Part shown: piece after piece, positions 49,620-63,400 of the stretch | Position numbering within the stretch: position 1 is the stretch's first letter | How the letters are laid out: every line of letters begins with the position of its first letter | Assembly (NCBI RefSeq): GCF_008831285.2 | Contig: NC_045147.1 | Coordinates: 15,602,854-15,666,853, forward strand | DNA from: Nymphaea colorata | Lineage: Eukaryota > Streptophyta > Magnoliopsida > Nymphaeales > Nymphaeaceae | Direction of reading: 5' to 3' | Length of the DNA stretch: 64,000 nt | Program-made: the position numbers and the translations under genes | The notes under the pieces: model-generated | What the model was told of the DNA's origin: nothing | Databases searched by the model: none | Seen by the model: the letters and a program-made list of their open reading frames with translations, nothing else

Positions 49620-51370
49620 TGCTGCTACTATGTCTCATTTCTAATCTGTCTAGACTTCTGAGCTCCAACAACAGAAGTTATAAACTGCTTAAAAATCAGG
49701 TATTCAGTTTTGTCGACCCATAGTGATTAATGAGACCAACTGCCCCAACAATACAAGCGACGAGGCTATAATGTTTGTTCTTGTACGCAATTCAAAGGAA
49801 TGAAAGGAAAGAAAATTCCACCAAAGTCGAAGAATGAATCTATGAAGTCAAGTGAGTGCTCAAATTTCCGCACATATCTAAAAGATAGGAAGGTCAACTA
49901 CGATATCTACCATTGGAAGCCAGTTTTGAACAATGAAGAATCTCTCTCTTCCAAAGGGAGTACGCCACAAAGAACATGGCTGCTTGGAAGCAATTTAAAG
50001 TTCTTAATAATGTCTGCTTTTGCATATCACATCAAGAAGAAAACGATACAGAAATTCCTCAAAGACGTTTGATTACTTTAAATTTGAAATCCAAAATCCA
50101 TAGATTTGATGTGACATACTTTTGCTAATTTGGCAAAAGATCCACCGTACAATTCATATTCCATCAAACTATGAATATTAAGTCAGACATAAGTTCCACA
50201 TCTAAAATCTTTATTTTATTTCTTTTTACATTGAGAAAAAGTGGGATTTAAGATCGAAGGGAGAGTGTCTGATCTTAAGTCAACAATTTTAGAATCTTAA
50301 GGATTTTAGATCAGAGACAATCAAACGCCCCCTAAAGAAATAGAGAGCATGCAATTACATTTAGTTATTTGGAACACTACTTTCTCAAAATTTACATTGT
50401 GGAGAAAGTTGGTGCTGCCAAATTCATCAACAGTTTATAATGAACTCAAAACTGATGTGATAAGGGCACCATACGGCACATCCCCAGATTTCTGGGCACT
50501 TTCCTCTGCTTTGGCCAGCAAACGATGTCTTCCCAAAGCAATTGCAAGGATTAACTTCAACTAGGGAAGCAGATTGATCAATGAATGTGATAATACTTTT
50601 ACACATGTATTGGAAAAGCCTTACGAAATGATCCATAAATGGGAAACTAAAAGATAGCATAAGCCATGAACTATTCAATGAGAAAGCAGGTTTGATTGCT
50701 CCAGTGATGTTAAAAACCCTTAGGAAGTGTTTGATGGATGGGAAATCATTGTGCCACTTGTTTTAAAATATCTATCCCATGCAACAATATCTCAAAGACT
50801 CTAAAATGTTATCACAAATTCTTATTCCTTTTATATATTACAAAAAATAGGTCGATAAATGGTTGTTTCCATTTAAAAAAGAGTTTCAACCTCAGCACAG
50901 AAAATAATAAAGAAAAATAAGGCTTGAAGAGCAGCAAAATTGGTTTTTATTATTTTCTGTGATAGGCAAGTCACTTAAACATTATGTATGATACATTTTA
51001 TGTAATGCTTTGAGTTTTACAAATTTTTAGCTAGTTAGTATTTGTTATTAACATTTTTCCGTCATCAAGAAGTGGCTTTATTCTGCATGAAATGATGAAA
51101 CGTTATTTGATAAATTTTATTAATTTCAAAGTTTTAATATCAATAATAACAAAATGCATTAACAAGCTATTCAAAAATATTAAAAAAATGACCACTCAGC
51201 GACAAGGATAAATTTTCTTGGAAAACTTTTTCATGCCCATTAGGTAAAATTTTATTGGAAAACTTTTACATTCCCATTAGGCAAAAATTTTCTTGGGAAA
51301 AGGGTCAATAGAAAAACATATAATCAAACGTCGCCTAAAAGGTAACAATAAATGGGAAAACGCACGGTTT
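49620..51370. other. Intergenic region before PAM16
   Basis: AT-rich. The frames at 49800-50072 (90 codons) and 50349-50564 (71 codons) match no family I know. The segment 50067-50335 has CGTTTGATT near both ends in inverted orientation and may be another decayed MITE, but no target duplication is visible. Confidence 0.5.
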
Positions 51371-51393
51371 CTTGAGCTCGAGTTTTCGTAATT

Positions 51394-51432
51394 GGAGGAG
51401 AGAGAGAGAGAGAGCGGGAGCGGGAGCGGGAC
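51394..51432 (+). promoter_or_regulatory. GA-rich leader of PAM16
   Basis: A GAGAGA run passes into GCGGGA repeats just upstream of the ATG at 51454. This resembles a plant 5' leader and supports a transcription start slightly upstream. No clear TATA box was found. Confidence 0.4.
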
Positions 51433-51453
51433 AGGTGCTTCTTCGAACCGAGA

Positions 51454-54400
51454 ATGGTGCATCACTTCCCTTCCTTTCTCGGTAGCAAATCCCTATAGGA
51501 GAATTAAGGGTTTTTTTGTATTGCTTGTATTTTTCCTTGGTAATCCAAATTTTTGTTCCTTCCTCTCGTCTTTGTTCTTTCTCTTTGTTCTCATTTCTCC
51601 TGTTCATGTTTGTTGTTTGAGATCATGATGATTTGGTGGAATTTGTGGTTTGGTTAATAGGTAGTTATATAGCTTCCTGAGTCGTTGCCTTGATGCGATA
51701 AGAAAATGTCATTTATCGCCAATTTGGCGTCTGATGATTTTTATTGCGTTCCTTTCGTTTTCGGATGCTCTATTTTTGGTGTTTCTTCGGATTTGCAGAG
51801 CGACTCTAAAACTTCCTTCCTCCGATTGTCTATTTGACTGCTTCTTGAAGGGGTTAATGTTTATTATTGAAGGATGAGGTAACCGCGGTCTTTGTCTTTT
51901 TGTGTTAGATTTGTTTCTATGCGTAAGAAGAATGGTGCGGAAGAGGGTCGTGTTTAGGGTCTCTTGAACAATGGGACGTTGGTTCTTTACCTGAAAGTCT
52001 GCTACTATTTGTCCGCAGAGTCGATTCTTTTCTGTTTTTGGACGCAGCCTCTAAAGGGCATCCTAGGAACGTTTTCTGTAGCCAAACTAGATAGGTCATA
52101 GAACTGAGTTGGTATTTTTGGTCGGTCGTTCATGCTAATTTTGATGGAAACGGTGCCAAATTTACAATGGAGGTTCTATTGCACAGGATAATAAAACGTT
52201 TAGTACTATTTGATCAATTTGCTAGTGACTCCGTTCATTTTCAAGGTTGGTTATTTTGAAAGTGTTAGTGTGAACAAAGCTTTTTTGGGGGTAGGAGAGG
52301 CCTTCTTAGGAACTTATTCCATGGATGGATTTCCTAAATCCATCTTGCTTGTCACTTTGGATCTTCAAGAGATCGCTAGTTTGAAGGGGAGGTGTGCTTT
52401 ATTTTTTCTTCATAGGAAGATGTAAAATTTGAAGGGTTTATCCCTATGGTAGCATGAAAGAAGTAGAAGAGAATTTTGAAGGCTACATCCCTGTAGTAGC
52501 ATCAATAAGTGTAATGGAAAAAATGGAATAATCAATAGAAAAATCACAAATCCATAAGTTATGCTCATTTTCTGGATTAGCAGAAAAAATAGTTTACTTT
52601 TATTTTTGTTTTTAAGTTCTTTAGTTATCTTAGACTTACCTAGTAAAGATCTTCAACATTATAGAGTCATGTTAAATTGTGGAAAGTCTAAAAATAATAA
52701 AGTTCATGTAAAAGGATTCATTCAAAGGATCTAATTGGCTTGATTGGACCAAAGCATGTCAATGTAGTTGGACATTGTCCGGGTGGGTAGGTGGAGGAAA
52801 AAGGCACTCTCATACCATGCAAACTCTTCTTTCTTTGTTCTTTGTCTATGGCAATGAGATAGATATTTGCTTTGCACATTTTGGGGAAGGTTGGTGAATT
52901 TAATCATTATGGTGGAGGGCCCTATGAAGTTTCAGTTTACTTGTCTCATAAGTAACTCGAGAAGTATGACTAATGTTGTTAATTGATGTTTGTATATGTT
53001 CATGTTTGCGAGCAATATATTCTTATTTTGAACTACTAGAACATATCCACAGACCACAGTAGGTGAAACTTTGTCCATTCTTATATTCTCATGTGGTTGC
53101 TATGCATCTTGATCATGTATTATGCTGCAGCATTTAAAACTCGGCCAAGTCAACCAAGTTCAGTCTGGTGATTGGTTCTCAACCGGGGTCAAAAAAATGG
53201 AAAAACCAAGAAATTGACATGACTCAGCTGTGTTATGGGATGACCAGGCTGTCATTCAAGTTTGGGCTGAGTCACAGGTTGGTTTAATTGATTACATCTA
53301 TTTGTACAGTACAAGTATATATATTAGTCAAACAAACTATGTAAATGATATTAGAAACTATATATGTGTATGCATACTCTATCAGATTTTCACTGTATTG
53401 CACATAAAAGGTGCATATACATATAGTAATGACATAAGGTTGTTAATATGTTACTAAAATTTGCATTTGTGTATATGTATGTATGTATGTACATATAGAG
53501 AGAGGGACACACACATATTATTATACATATTATATATAATATATCGATGTTCTAATGAATTAAAAACACCATTTGATACATCAAAACCAGGCCGAGTCAC
53601 TGAGTTGACCTGGCGATTCATGAGTCAATTCATTCTGAGTGGAGTCCTAAGTCACTTTTTAAAACCTTGCTTGTGGAGAGAATACCTAACTTTGCTAGTG
53701 TCACCTTTCATGGTTTTGCTTTCTTCTCAGTGGGGAAACTTTCATATGGGTTCTTCCTCGACCCCTGGAGTGTCTCCTGCTTTATGTTGATGAAGGGGAT
53801 CGCCACATAGGCGCACAAAAGTTGCATGGGAGGCGGCATTCCTTTCTTAAGATTGGGACTATCTATTGTACCCTTAGAGGTCTTTTGGACAATGTTGTAA
53901 AACGCGTATCGTAAGCCGTATCGGTCGGGCTTTAAGATACGCCGTATCGTAATGTATCGTAATGTATCGTACCCGTATCGTAAATTTTTAAAAAATAATA
54001 ATAATAATTCAGAAAAATTAAAAAAAAATCGGAAAATTCATAAAAAATAAGAAAAAATTAAAAATAATAAATTCTTCATATAAAACATGTTTTAGTCTTT
54101 TAGATAATGATAGACTTATTATTTTGCTAAATGTTATAAACTTACGCGTTCACGGTTCATCATTCATACTTCATAGACATCAAAATTCATAACAATATCT
54201 TCTTTTTCATCTTCATCTTCATGGTAAAAAACCCCTTTCCTCCCAATGGGAATCAGCCACCCATGCACAAATCCATGGTTTAATAGATGATTTCACTGTG
54301 AAAATCGATGATTTCACAATGGAAATCGATGATTTCCCTCTAAGGCGGTACAATCTATAGATTAGAAATGAAGAAGGGGTGGGTTTTTGTAAAAAAACTC

Positions 54401-57400
54401 AAAAAAATGGGGTTCAAGCCCCTTTTTTAGAAATCAGCCCGTATCGTACGATACGGGCTGTATCGCACCGTATCGTACGATACGGGCTGTATCGCATCGT
54501 ATCGTACGATACGGAGGCCCGTATCGCACGTATCGTACGATACAGGTACGATACACCCCCCATTTACGATACGGGGGGTGTATCGTATCGTATTTTGTAA
54601 ACGATACGATATGACCCCGTATCGTACGATACGTACAACACTGCTTTTGGATGGATATAGTTATTATCAACTTCCTGGGGAAATGGACTGTCAAACATTG
54701 TTTGAAAGATTGAAGGCAAAAGTAGTGGCCAGATATCGGGAACTTAATTTGGGGAGCATGCTTGGTTGTGATTATTCTAACTTTTTTTTCTGTAGCTTGT
54801 TTGACAATCATGAATACCTTTGTCCACACTGCTTTGCCTTCTTGCTCTTGAAGATCTTTAACTAGCTTCAGCCATTATCTTTAGGATTTTTCAGTGACAT
54901 GAACTTTCAATTTTTACTTCAATTATCTTCACTGTTTGTTAAGTATCTACACTTCATTTTTTTCCATCTCAGCATTTGGAATTTTTGCCATTAATTCATT
55001 TTCTCTTAGTATATAAGTCATTAAATAATTATCTGAATTATCTAATCAACAGGCTGCAAAGATTCTTGCAAACTTGATTGTGATGGGATCTGGAATTTTA
55101 GCCCGGGCTTTAGTCCAAGCCTATCGTCAAGCACTTACAAGTAAGTTTAGCAAAACATTTTGTTTCAATTTCAGCTTTGACAGGATGTTGTGAAATTTAT
55201 GTCTCATCTTTTTCTCGTGATAAGGAGATTATAATTAATATCCCTCATTGATGCACGTATCCCACTTTTTTATCAAAAAGTATGCAATGTTGTTTTGGTA
55301 GGCCTCCCTCTGTGTAGCTTTGTGTATATGCCTATGAAATAGGAAATACGTTGACTAGCTATGTAGTTAAAAGTGCGAGACTGCTAGTCAGGACTAGCAG
55401 CAGTTGCCAAAAGGAGCTTAGGCAGCAACTACTCGAGGCCTAGTCGGTCTTATTTTAGACATAAAACATGTCGGAAATATGAAAGAAGAAGAAAAATAGG
55501 AAACAAGGAAAAGGTGGGGGTTTTTGAAATTCCTCCATCTGAACAATATGTTGGAAGTTAGAATCATTTTTTTTAGAATTAACAAAATTAAAAACATTTT
55601 TTTTTTGAGGCATCTGGGTTGTCTCGGTGTAGGCCTTAGGGTTCCACCAGTGCCTAGACATGTTTTTGACTATATAGGTGAATGTTATAATGAAGGTGGC
55701 CTTAGTCTCTTAAATACATCATGTATGCTTTACTCCAAATATGAACACAATTCATATCCCATTGATACTTGGAGGTTCTGCAGACATAGATGATTCATGT
55801 ATGTGGAAATTAGGAGGCTCTTTTTCACGTGACAGGCTTACGAACATGAGCATTTTCATATTTGTTGGCAGAAATGATATATTCTGTCATTTTCAATTTC
55901 ACTTTCAGGGTATAACATATGAAAATCTAGTAACACCATTAAATAGAAAATAAGTCAATTGACCTTGCTTTTGATTTTATAAATGTGATATGGTAAGTGT
56001 ACCCATCCTTTTGTGGTGTGAGGCATGTGAATGATTTTTTCAAACATGGTACACAGACTTATTCTACAGATGGAAATTATTTTTCCAGTGAAGATGTTCA
56101 CTGAAATGGGAAATGTGCTTTATTGCATAGTTTCATGTGGTAAACCTTGTTCGTAAAAAGCTTGTGACTTAGAAACAAGCTAGATTGTGGTATTTACTAA
56201 GAAATTAACAATATTTCATCAGCTTGTATGATAAGGCTCCTTTAGAGTATCTATACTTAGATGCCAGAAGAAAGTATTTCTTTTGCTTGTGAAGTTTGAC
56301 CTGAATGCCCAAGTTCTTTCTTTTCCTTCTGGAAGACTTTGATTTACCTGTTTGGTGGCATTCCTATGAGGCAGTTGTCTAGGTCTGTAATGATAAGCAG
56401 GTGGATCAAGGCACTCCTTGGTTATGTCAATTTATTTCATGATCATGTGCGTAGAGAGGACTTGAGCTTTGTGATAAGGCTTCTATGTTATCGCTTCATT
56501 TGAGCTTTTGATAAGCTTTCGGTGTTACGGCTTCTTTCCTCTTGTACTGCTTTTCAATGATTCTTTTAATGGAACCTACACTTTTGAAATTTTGTGTTTT
56601 CTACTCTCAAAATCTCAACCCAAGCCTTTTTTTTTTAATGATGTTGCAGATGCCTCTAAGTCTGGTGTTGCCCAAGAAACCATACAGAACACAATCCGTC
56701 GGGGAAGTAAAGCCATGGGAGAGCAAGAAGCAAGACAGATATTGGGTGTCACAGAACAGTCAACGTGGGATGAAATTGTCAAGGTCAGTATCTTAAGCAC
56801 TTGGATTTTGCAATTTATTTAACCACCAAAAATTTGGGTTTCTGTTGACCAGGGTTTTCCTTTACTTGCCCAAATAAGTAGTTAGACCCTGGAACCTGTC
56901 TGGTTCATAAGATCTAAAATGAATGCAAACCTGACCATGTGATTTAAGGGGTATCTAGGGCATAGTTTCTCTGGAAAAATGCATGTAAACTACGTGATTC
57001 TTGTGATCTAGTTATTCTGAAATAAGTAGGGGTTAGTCATATGTTTCTTGTGTGGCACAAACTGTGTTCACGGAAGCAGTTAAAGTGTTAGACACAACAA
57101 AGAGAGTGAGGGATGTGCTTCACATATTTATATGCTATATCAAGTGGTTATGAATTGCTTAAAGTATTAAAACAGTAAACACATGTAAGTTTAGTTACGA
57201 AAGACATGCATATGAGCAATTGAGCATATTGAAAAGTGATAACCAATAAATAAACTTAAATATAACCGGGCAATTTGAACCTTAAATAAAATGATTATGT
57301 CAACAGTGTTTCAATGCTCACAATAAAAATAATTAGATCAATCATCATTATAAAATCAATCGCCAAAGTGTAGTTTCATGTTTTTCATAGGCCTTCCTAT

Positions 57401-60400
57401 CTGACCAAGTGCATTATTCTTGGATGTCCATTTATCTGTGAAATGCATCTTGCATCTACATGTGAAGGACCAATATCTCAATGTAACCTAATTCACTCTC
57501 ATACAATTTAAATGTTGGTGAAAGGATTTCGATGACATACTGCAGCTCATGCTGTACATGAAGTTATATATTCCACCTTTCATCTATAATGCATTGTATG
57601 GAAATATATGACTTCTTTCTTCCTTTCAAATAGTCTGCGCTAGCCTCTTTTTCTTTATCCATAGTTTCATAAAGATGACTAGTGGCAGGACTGTCTTCAT
57701 GAAGAACCAACCCAAGGTCCTTCACTAGGGCTATAGTGATTTTGAGCAACTTTATATGTGATTCTCAAAAGTGATGTAATATCTATGACTTTTTTTTTGG
57801 GTACATGGGTATAAGTAATTTGTAAGAACATTTGTCTTACTGTATTTATGTTGTTCACAGCATGTCATACTATCAAAATCTCAGTTGCATGTTTGGTTTG
57901 TGCGTGGAAAATCAACTCACCAACATTTGTGTACTTTTCATCAAACTTAATAACTAAGCATGTTTACAACTAAACGTCATGATTTTCTACCAGCATTTGG
58001 TGGCCTCTTTCATCTCATTTCTGTTGCCAAAGTCTTCAAGCATAAGTATTATGCAATAGAGTATGCACAGCCCAGAACAATAAATCAAACTCACACATCA
58101 ACGTTCTGACAGAATCTTATGATTGCTGCATTATCTTTGGTGCATTGCACCATCTTTTGATAGCCACTTCTCACAAAATGGTCAGAATCCTTTTTTTAGT
58201 GTTTGACAAGTCCTTGGATTTCAGGAAATCCATTTGCCATAAAACTGTACCTTGTACATTCCAACTTAATCACTGCATCATGTTTTGTCTTGGTTAACTG
58301 TTAATGGCATTATTACCAAAAATTTTCCTGTTAATTGATGAAGTCGAGACATTTGACACCCCATTCCCTGTAGCAGTAAATTATCCGTCATAGCTTGAAA
58401 TGGTCTGCATTAAAATTTCCTGCATTAAAGAATTAAGCATTTTTCAACTGCCATTTTTATTTGCTCAATGAAATGTTTGGTGATTGTCAACATGAATTTT
58501 AGTCTGTGAACTTGGAAGCAAAAGTAGGAGGGAAAATTCTCCTAACTGGTATGAGGTTGTGAGATTTGCATCCTCCATTTTGATCCATACAGCTGCTTAA
58601 GTTTGTACTATCAATTACTTCCATGATCCTTATCCTAATCCTGAAGCCCACTTATATGAACTGTATACCCATCTTAACCTGTTACACAGCGGTACGGTTG
58701 TTACAGTTCACTCCCACATAAGACGCTCTGTGTCCTCACGGTGCATCTAGTTCCCAATTCTGATACCTTCCCATGTTAGACAACAAATAAATGATATGTG
58801 CTACTTGATTACAGCAATTTAGAATCTCATGGCTGCTTCAAGAGGAGCAGATTTCTGTTATGTAAATGACTCTGAAGGACCTAACCTTGGTTAAAAAAAA
58901 ACATTTGACAAGTTAGACCCAATTCCTCACAACACTTATAAAGTTATATACTTCAAACACTTGATTATTTTTTATCCAATCTTGGGATTGCTGCTAACTA
59001 AGATCATTGACATATCTGAACTAACTCAATACTCCTTCAACCAAGCACTTTCTACTGCATTTTCCCAGTAGAGATCCCAAGGAGAATTGCAGCATAGAAA
59101 GGTCAACTGGGAATTATAAGAAAAAATGGAGCTGTTTTATGCCTACTAAACCTGCAAAATTTAATAAATTAATGTTATTTTTGGCTTGCTCATACTAGTT
59201 TGGCTTCAGGATGTTGTTTGTTTTGTTTGCTTTCTTAGTCAGTTTATTTCTGTATGCAACTAGAGCATGTGTCTCTTCCCGATCATTATGTTGATGTCTA
59301 TCATGACAGCATATGCTATAACATCTGATCTGTCAATGTTGCTCCACGTACTTTGCAACAACAACATGGAGTTGGCTACCCTGCTTTGAAACTCTTGAAT
59401 TCACAAGAATCCTTCAAAAATTTATGGAGTCAGTATGCATGCTTCCTCTTAAACTGAAAGATGAGATTTTATAGAACATTGATGCAGCCTTGTCACCCTA
59501 TAGGCACAAACTAGATGTGAATAGGCATTTACCACAAGACCTTGACCAGGTCCCCTTCTCTAAGTTAGATGACCATATGGTATCGTTGTGAGTTGGATTC
59601 TCTCTGTTCCTCACTCCAAGTATATTCCGTAAGCATTTTATGGTCATGCAAGTCTTGGGATTTGGGGGCCGTTTGATGGCTGGAAACCATGGAAACGGAA
59701 AAAAAATTTCAGAAATATATTTCTGGAATTGAGAAATAGGAAAAAAATTTCCATATTTCCAAAACAAGCTTGTGTTTGTTAAGTAAGAAATATTTTTCCG
59801 GAAAGAAATTTTGTCGTTTGGTAGAAATGGAAGAAGGGAAGGAAAGGGAAGGGAAGGGAAGGAGGAGGAGGAGGAAGAAGAAGGGAAGGGAAGGGAAGGG
59901 AAGGAGGGAGGAGGAAGAAGGGAAGGGAAGGGAAGGGAAGGAGGAGGAAGAAGGGAAGGGAAAGGAAGGAGGGAGGATTTTGGGGAAGAGGCGTCAGGCA
60001 GTGCCATCGGCGGCGGCAGGGGCGGTGCCATCGGCGGCCGCGGGGGACGTGGGGAGGTGCCCTCGCGTGCCCTCCTCCCCTTCTTCCCCTCTTCTCCCTC
60101 TTCCCCTTCTTCCCCTCGCGTGCCCTCTTCTCCCTCTTCCCCTTCTTCCCCTTCTTCCCCTCTTCTCCTTCCCCTCGCGTGCCTCTTCCCCTCTTCTCCC
60201 TCTTCCCCTTCTTCCCTTCTTCCCCTCTTCTCCTTCCCCTAGTGCCCTCTTCCCCTCTTCTCCCTCTTCTCCCTCTTCCCCTTCTTCCCTTCTTCCCCTC
60301 TTCTCCTTCCCTCCTCGTGCCCTCCTCCCCTTCTTCCCCTCTTCCCTCTTCTCCCTCTTCCCCTTCTTCCCCTCTTCCCCTCTTCTCCTTCCCTCCTCAC

Positions 60401-63400
60401 CGTGCCCTCCTCCCCTTCTTTCTCCTCCATCCTTCCCTTCCTCCTCCTCCTCCCTCTTTCCCTTCTTCCTCCTTCTTCCTCCTCCCTCCTTCCCTTCCTC
60501 CTCCTCCTTCCTCCTCCCTCCTTCCTTCCCTTCCTCCTCTTCCTTCCTCCTCCCTCCTTCCCTTCCTCCTCCTCCCTCCTTCCTTCCCTTCCTCCTCCAA
60601 CGGTCAAAAAAATATTTCTTGAAAATTTTTTCCACCCCTCTGGCTGGAAAAATTTTTCCAGAAATATTTTGCCGTTTCCACTTTTAACGGTAAAAAAAAA
60701 ATTTCTAAGTTTGATGAGAAGGAAAAATTTTAAAATTTTGAAATTTTTTTCCACTGCTACAGTAAATTTCCAGGGCATCAAACGGCCCCTTGAGGTTTTT
60801 CATGAAAAAAAAAAGTTTCACAAACCTAGACACCAGACCATTAGCACATGAAGCCCTCCACTGATTGGATGCTTCCTCATTTGGCCTTCTTACTGACAAT
60901 CTCAGAAAGGAGCCTCTAGCTCTTATGCCCATACAAGGCGCTTTGCTTTTGGGGAAACATATGCAAAATAAAGTCATTATGTCTTTCCCTTGCGGGGTAA
61001 GAAATGATTTTATCAACAAATACTTTCTAATTGTGACAAATCGCTGGAAGATATTTTATCCACAGCACCCTGAAGGGAGAGCAAGTTCTTCAACTACGGT
61101 GGTGACTGGTGACTATATTTACAAGTCTGCCTAGAGGAGCATGTGCTTCTCCTGCTAAGTTTTCACCAACTTAGACCTACCTCTAGCGTCATGGAGTTGT
61201 ATGTCTGCCTAGAGGAGCGTGTGCTTTCTCTGATAAATTTGCCACCAACTTAGCCCAATGTCTAGCATCATGGAGTTGTTCCATTGCTAGTTATGCCATA
61301 ACTGGAAGTTTTTCCTGGCTTCTTCATTTATATCATTCCTGGCTTCAATATTGTACTGTATTTTGGCTTCTTTTGGCTGAATTTTCGATCTTTGACTTCT
61401 GTTATTAAGCTTACACTGGCGTGGTTATGATATTAAATGAGCTTTCTATGGCAGCTGTGGCTGCCTTGGCCTCTATATGTATCCTCTCGGCAAGGAGCTT
61501 TTTCACATTTCCCTCTGTAATGATCAAAAGGGTTCTAGGTTTATCAGTTCAGTCATATGCGTGATGGTCCTGATGCATATGGTCAATTTGATAGTCTGTT
61601 CAACACCTGTATTATCATGTGCTTCACATCAAATTTACTACTTATGAGTGAATGAAGGCAAAAAAAAAGAACTGCATGAACTCTTCATGTTTGAACAACT
61701 TTTTTTCTCTGATTATGCATTTATAAGATTGAAACTGGCCATTTGCTCAAGCATGCTCATGCACTTTTGGAAGGCATAAAACTGTGTGGCAGCAAAAACT
61801 ATTCGATAGCAGTTCAATGTCACCCTAGCTGGGGTGGGAGTGCTCAAAAGTTCTGCTTTTAAATAGCTGATATGCTATGGGCCCTGTAGTTCTGCAACAT
61901 CAGGTTTTGTCCGCTGGTTGCTAGACATACCACTGCTTGTGGGGTATGAGGCTGGTAGCTTGTTGTTTGCTTGTCGTTTGCTTGTCGTTCTATCTTCACC
62001 TTATACCACTGATTATTTTCACATTTATGATTCATAATTATGATGGAATCTTTCCATCACCCAAAGCTTTGAAAATACACCTTCCCTTTCCGACCTGTTT
62101 GCGTCGAACACCATATTCTGCCAATGTTTTGATGTCAGCTTGAACTTGTTCAAACCCATTTAACTGAGAAGCCAGTGATGTCGTAAATCTTGTGCACAAC
62201 TTGAAACCAGCAGTGCCTCCATGAGCTCTTCAGATTTGGATAGTTAGGTGATTCCAATATGCTCACCATATTGGCTTTGGACATGATGCTTTCGCTATCC
62301 TATGGTCATTCCTGTGATGGTTTGCTGGGAAAAAAACTGAATGTTAGGCTTTAGTTGTTCCATGAACTTGCTTTTCTTTGGTGTTTTGCAATATAGTAGA
62401 CTTGTCTAAGAAGGATTCTGCCATTGATGAGTTGCCTTCTTCAGCTTGCCATGTTTGGTTGGTTGGTAATGTAAAGAACTCTTGTTCAAGTAGGATTTGA
62501 CTGTGGATGTGCTGCCTTCTGATGCTTACCTGTTAGTTGATCAGAAGATTGACCGCCGCATCCTGCATAGATCTTGCACCATCTTTGCATGCCTCTGCAT
62601 CATTTATCTATGAGATAGTGATATATTATTCATTTGCATGGGACACTACCTATAGTTGAGCTGCTTTTTGTCAAGCATTTGCAAGGCCATCATTCTCCTG
62701 CCATTGTATCTCTGGCTAATTTATCACAACCGTCTTCATTTCAAGCAAGGGAATGGGAGACTAGTTCTTATTTGCCATATTGACATATTTCCATGGAATG
62801 CACACCCTTGAGCATCCAACGGAACTCCTCCGGAAAACCGTTGTATGTACACTGTCTACTTGATGCAGAAGCAAGGCAGTCCTGTTGGAAGGTTTAAGCA
62901 ACCTAGCTGTTAGCATGTGCTTAAATTTTTTATTCTTTGGTTCGGTCTTGCTATAGTCATCTATGTGGCCATCATACATGAGGTTAAAACAATTTAGCTC
63001 CAATTCAGCTCTATTACCAGTTAAGTGATCTTATTTATGTTGATTGAGATGACGCACGTCTACCTGCACAATACAGGATGGTCCTCTAGAAGTTTTAAGC
63101 TCCTCCCTACAAATTGATCCGTTAGCCTACTTAGATCTGTGGCACCAATTGCTGTGTCTGAATTCCAAACCTGATGCCTCTTTCTATGGACAAGGAATAG
63201 GGTTGTAGAACTTGTAAAGGTTGAGGTGCATCCTTTATCACATCCTAGCTTGGTGCTTCTGGGTGTTGATTGTGATTGAAGAGCAGCCTGATGCAGCATT
63301 TACCCATCAATTTTTTGGACTGCTGCATTTATATTAAAAGTATGAAGTTTTAGTTGAAAGGAATGCTGGCAGTGATAGTTTCTTTGATGTGGACCTTTTA

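Noticed and set aside
53128-53670. Possible second hAT-like element (AAAACTCGGCC near the left and AAGTCACTTTTTAAAACC near the right)
   Set aside because: The ends pair only loosely and flanking octamers do not match, so the boundaries cannot be supported.
54379-54829. Frames with repeated RYRIVSYDT-like peptides
   Set aside because: They are translations of the CGTATCG palindrome array in the hAT-like element.
59770-60687. Frame of 305 codons rich in Pro, Ser and Leu, and its antisense counterparts
   Set aside because: They translate CCTTCTTCC/GGAAGG repeats inside a transposon-like element; no real protein is likely.
57780-62960. Possible decayed antisense retrotransposon in PAM16 intron 3
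   Set aside because: Some stretches feel like old polyprotein sequence, but I could not find a reverse transcriptase, integrase or LTR motif in any frame.
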